Source: Ampullaceana balthica (taxonomy: Eukaryota; Mollusca; Gastropoda; Lymnaeidae). Taken from it: DNA of 64,000 bases. The stretch spans positions 4,471,765 to 4,535,764 of the forward strand of contig CALYLW010000016.1 in NCBI GenBank assembly GCA_944989445.1. The letters run 5' to 3'. Below are positions 62,454 through 64,000 of the stretch, piece after piece. A program made the position numbers and the translations under genes. The notes below the pieces were generated by a model. The model ran no database searches, was not told the DNA's origin, and saw only the letters and a program-made list of their open reading frames with translations. Every line of letters begins with the position of its first letter. The stretch's first letter is position 1.

Positions 62454-62621
62454 TGCTCAAGGAAACGGAACAATTTCTAGTTTGGAATCCAATCTTGAGT
62501 CCTTGACAAATGAAGGTCAAGGACACCACAAAGTCATGATTTCGTCTATATCCAGCTGTGTTTGACTAGCAAGACGTAGCATCCATTGGTGAGAGTCTAT
62601 TCATCCATTTGTAATCCTTGT
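62454..62621 (-). other. prune: prune 5' UTR part of exon 1
   Basis: Sequence between the acceptor at 62622-62623 and the start codon. It contains two short upstream ATGs that stop within a few codons. Confidence 0.5.
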
Positions 62622-62623
62622 CT

Positions 62624-63125
62624 GAAAATAAAGGAAATTTTAATTTTGTCAATCAGTTGTTTAGTAAATTTATACATTGTATTTACAAATTACAAGTCAA
62701 AATTGCTAACCTTTAAATCAAGTCGTAGAGAAACTGCATGCCAAAGATGCTAACATTTAAAGTGGCAATGAGAAATACGTCAATATACATGTTGTAATAT
62801 TAACATAGCGACGGAATTACGACAAGCGCAGCTGGACAAATCATCAATTATTGATCAGATGAAAAGAAAAGTTCAGTGAACTTAAAGCTGTAGAAAGCCC
62901 ATGTAAACGACATGTCCATTCACGGCCCTACAGAAATACACAGACGAGAGATTGGCATGGGGCTAGCATAGGAACTGACGTCACCCGTTCACGGAGTATC
63001 TACTATAAATAAACATTTTAATGGCGTTGCAAGAATCATTTTTAAACATAGTTGACCCCCTCCGGTTATTTAGAGCAACAACTAGACAGCAGCTTCTTCA
63101 ACAGTAGGTCATGACTAACATCACC
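62624..63125. other. unique 5' flank of prune
   Basis: No further exon is recognised. A TGACGTCA palindrome (CRE type) at 62976-62983 is a possible promoter element. Confidence 0.4.
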
Positions 63126-63129
63126 ACTA

Positions 63130-63390
63130 ACCATTGTCACACGACAACACAAAACTTGATGGCTATTACATCATTCCTGCTAAATTTCATTGTTACACGA
63201 CACAAAACTTGATGGCTATTACATCATTCCTGCTGAATTTCATTGTTAAACGACACAAAACTTGATGGCTATTACATCTTTCCTGCTGAATTTCATTGTT
63301 ACACGACAACACAAAACTTGATGGCTATTACATCATTCCTGGCTGAATTTCATTGTTACACCACAACACAAAACTTGATGGCTATTACAT
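63130..63390. repeat. ~56 bp array
   Basis: Five copies of cacaaaacttgatggctatt then acatcattcctgctgaattt, with small indels. Confidence 0.92.
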
Positions 63391-63475
63391 AGGGCTGCGG
63401 AAATTAACGATTAATTTCTCGATCAATCGTTAAAAAATTTTTAACGATTAAATTTTTTTAACGATTAATCGATCC
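63386..63475. mobile_element. terminal fragment of a DNA transposon
   Basis: tagggctgcggaaattaacg followed by nested ATTAATCG/CGATTAAT palindromes looks like the end of a known class of non-autonomous hAT elements. The other end is not identified, so length is uncertain. Confidence 0.5.
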
Positions 63476-63479
63476 ACCA

Positions 63480-63859
63480 CTTATAAATTTACAGGAAGTC
63501 AAAATGTAAAATATTTCGACCTATTAATATAAACCAATTGCCGGACGATTACACGAACATTTTGGTATTAAACTACTATTCACTTACGTGAATGTTCAAA
63601 ATGTTGATAAAGATTATTGGTTACATTGAGAGAAATCGTTTGCCTACATGCAATGTTCCCGCTAAGTCTAAGCTTCGTGTGTAAAGTTTAAAAAAAACCT
63701 CGTGTGCAAAGTTGCACAACGTACATTTTTTGTGCAATATTTTACATAATTTGCTGCGCGGTGATTCTAAACTCCTGTGTGGCGTCGGTCAAATATCTGC
63801 GCTACCATGGTTCTAACACTTCGCTTACATCTGACCTGCAAACCAAACATCCACTACAG
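63480..63859. other. unique AT-rich sequence
   Basis: About 380 bp with no gene or RNA that I can recognise; it may be the interior of the transposon starting at 63386. Confidence 0.4.
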
Positions 63860-64000
63860 CAGTGCTTCTCAAACTTTTTAGTATGGCGGACCGGCAGGAA
63901 TTTTTTCCATTGCACCAGGGACCAGTGCATTATTTTCCGTGCACTGACAATTTTTTTGTCCTTTTTTTGAGAACATCTGCGGACCGGCAGCGGATGGCCC
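63860..64000. mobile_element. second copy of the CAGTGCTTCTCAAA hAT MITE (cut by window end)
   Basis: Matches the element at 51168 over its first ~140 bp with a few changes and runs off the right edge. The inner tcatctgcggaccggcagcg-type segment is present. Confidence 0.88.

Overview
The window is animal nuclear DNA. It has split protein-coding genes with GT-AG introns, a tRNA-derived SINE, hAT-type MITEs, a Ty3-like LTR retrotransposon and AATAAA poly(A) signals. The repeat types and the two gene families fit a spiralian, and I lean towards a mollusc, but the sequence alone does not settle the species. By my rough tally about two thirds of the 64 kb is tandem minisatellite DNA (units 19-75 bp, 2 to about 148 copies). 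Very long open frames of short peptide repeats on both strands are by-products of these arrays and are not annotated as genes.

Three genes can be rebuilt by hand. (1) A prune-family DHH phosphoesterase lies on the minus strand: exon 1 (start codon) at 62412-62453, exon 2 at 51949-52053, exon 3 at 5157-5443 and exon 4 at 594-703. It continues off the left edge. Intron 2 is about 46.5 kb. (2) and (3) Two tandem calaxin/EFCAB1-like EF-hand genes lie on the plus strand, at 24068-28834 (A) and 35306-48406 (B). Both have six coding exons with identical lengths (67/153/167/128/75/145 nt) and identical phases, and each encodes 244 residues. Both sit in prune intron 2, antisense to prune.

Layout: 0-5 kb is prune exon 4 and intron 3, with 19, 55-61, 41, 57-67 and 25 bp arrays and a MITE. 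5-8.7 kb is prune exon 3 and its 33 bp array. 8.9-11.9 kb is a young, internally deleted LTR retrotransposon with a 5 bp target-site duplication. 11.9-15.3 kb is AT-rich transposon debris. 15.5-23.9 kb holds large arrays, including 5.3 kb of a 36 bp unit. Gene A follows at 24-29 kb, a 3.7 kb array of a 36 bp unit to 33.6 kb, then gene B at 35.3-48.4 kb. The remainder of prune intron 2, exon 2, intron 1 and exon 1 fill 49-62.6 kb. Partial hAT elements end the window.

The most striking signal is that the arrays are not placed at random. By my count about 17 of 28 splice sites in the three genes lie inside a tandem duplication or array whose unit contains that same splice site, often with the adjoining exon edge. 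Donor arrays start at the 3' end of an exon and acceptor arrays end at the 5' end of an exon. Reading on to a distal copy would in nearly every case I checked bring in a stop codon within a few units. Three copies in gene B intron 1 are instead open, 36 nt, AG/GT-flanked potential mini-exons. This splice-junction-anchored minisatellite expansion, with many units at 35-38 bp, is the candidate undescribed phenomenon here.
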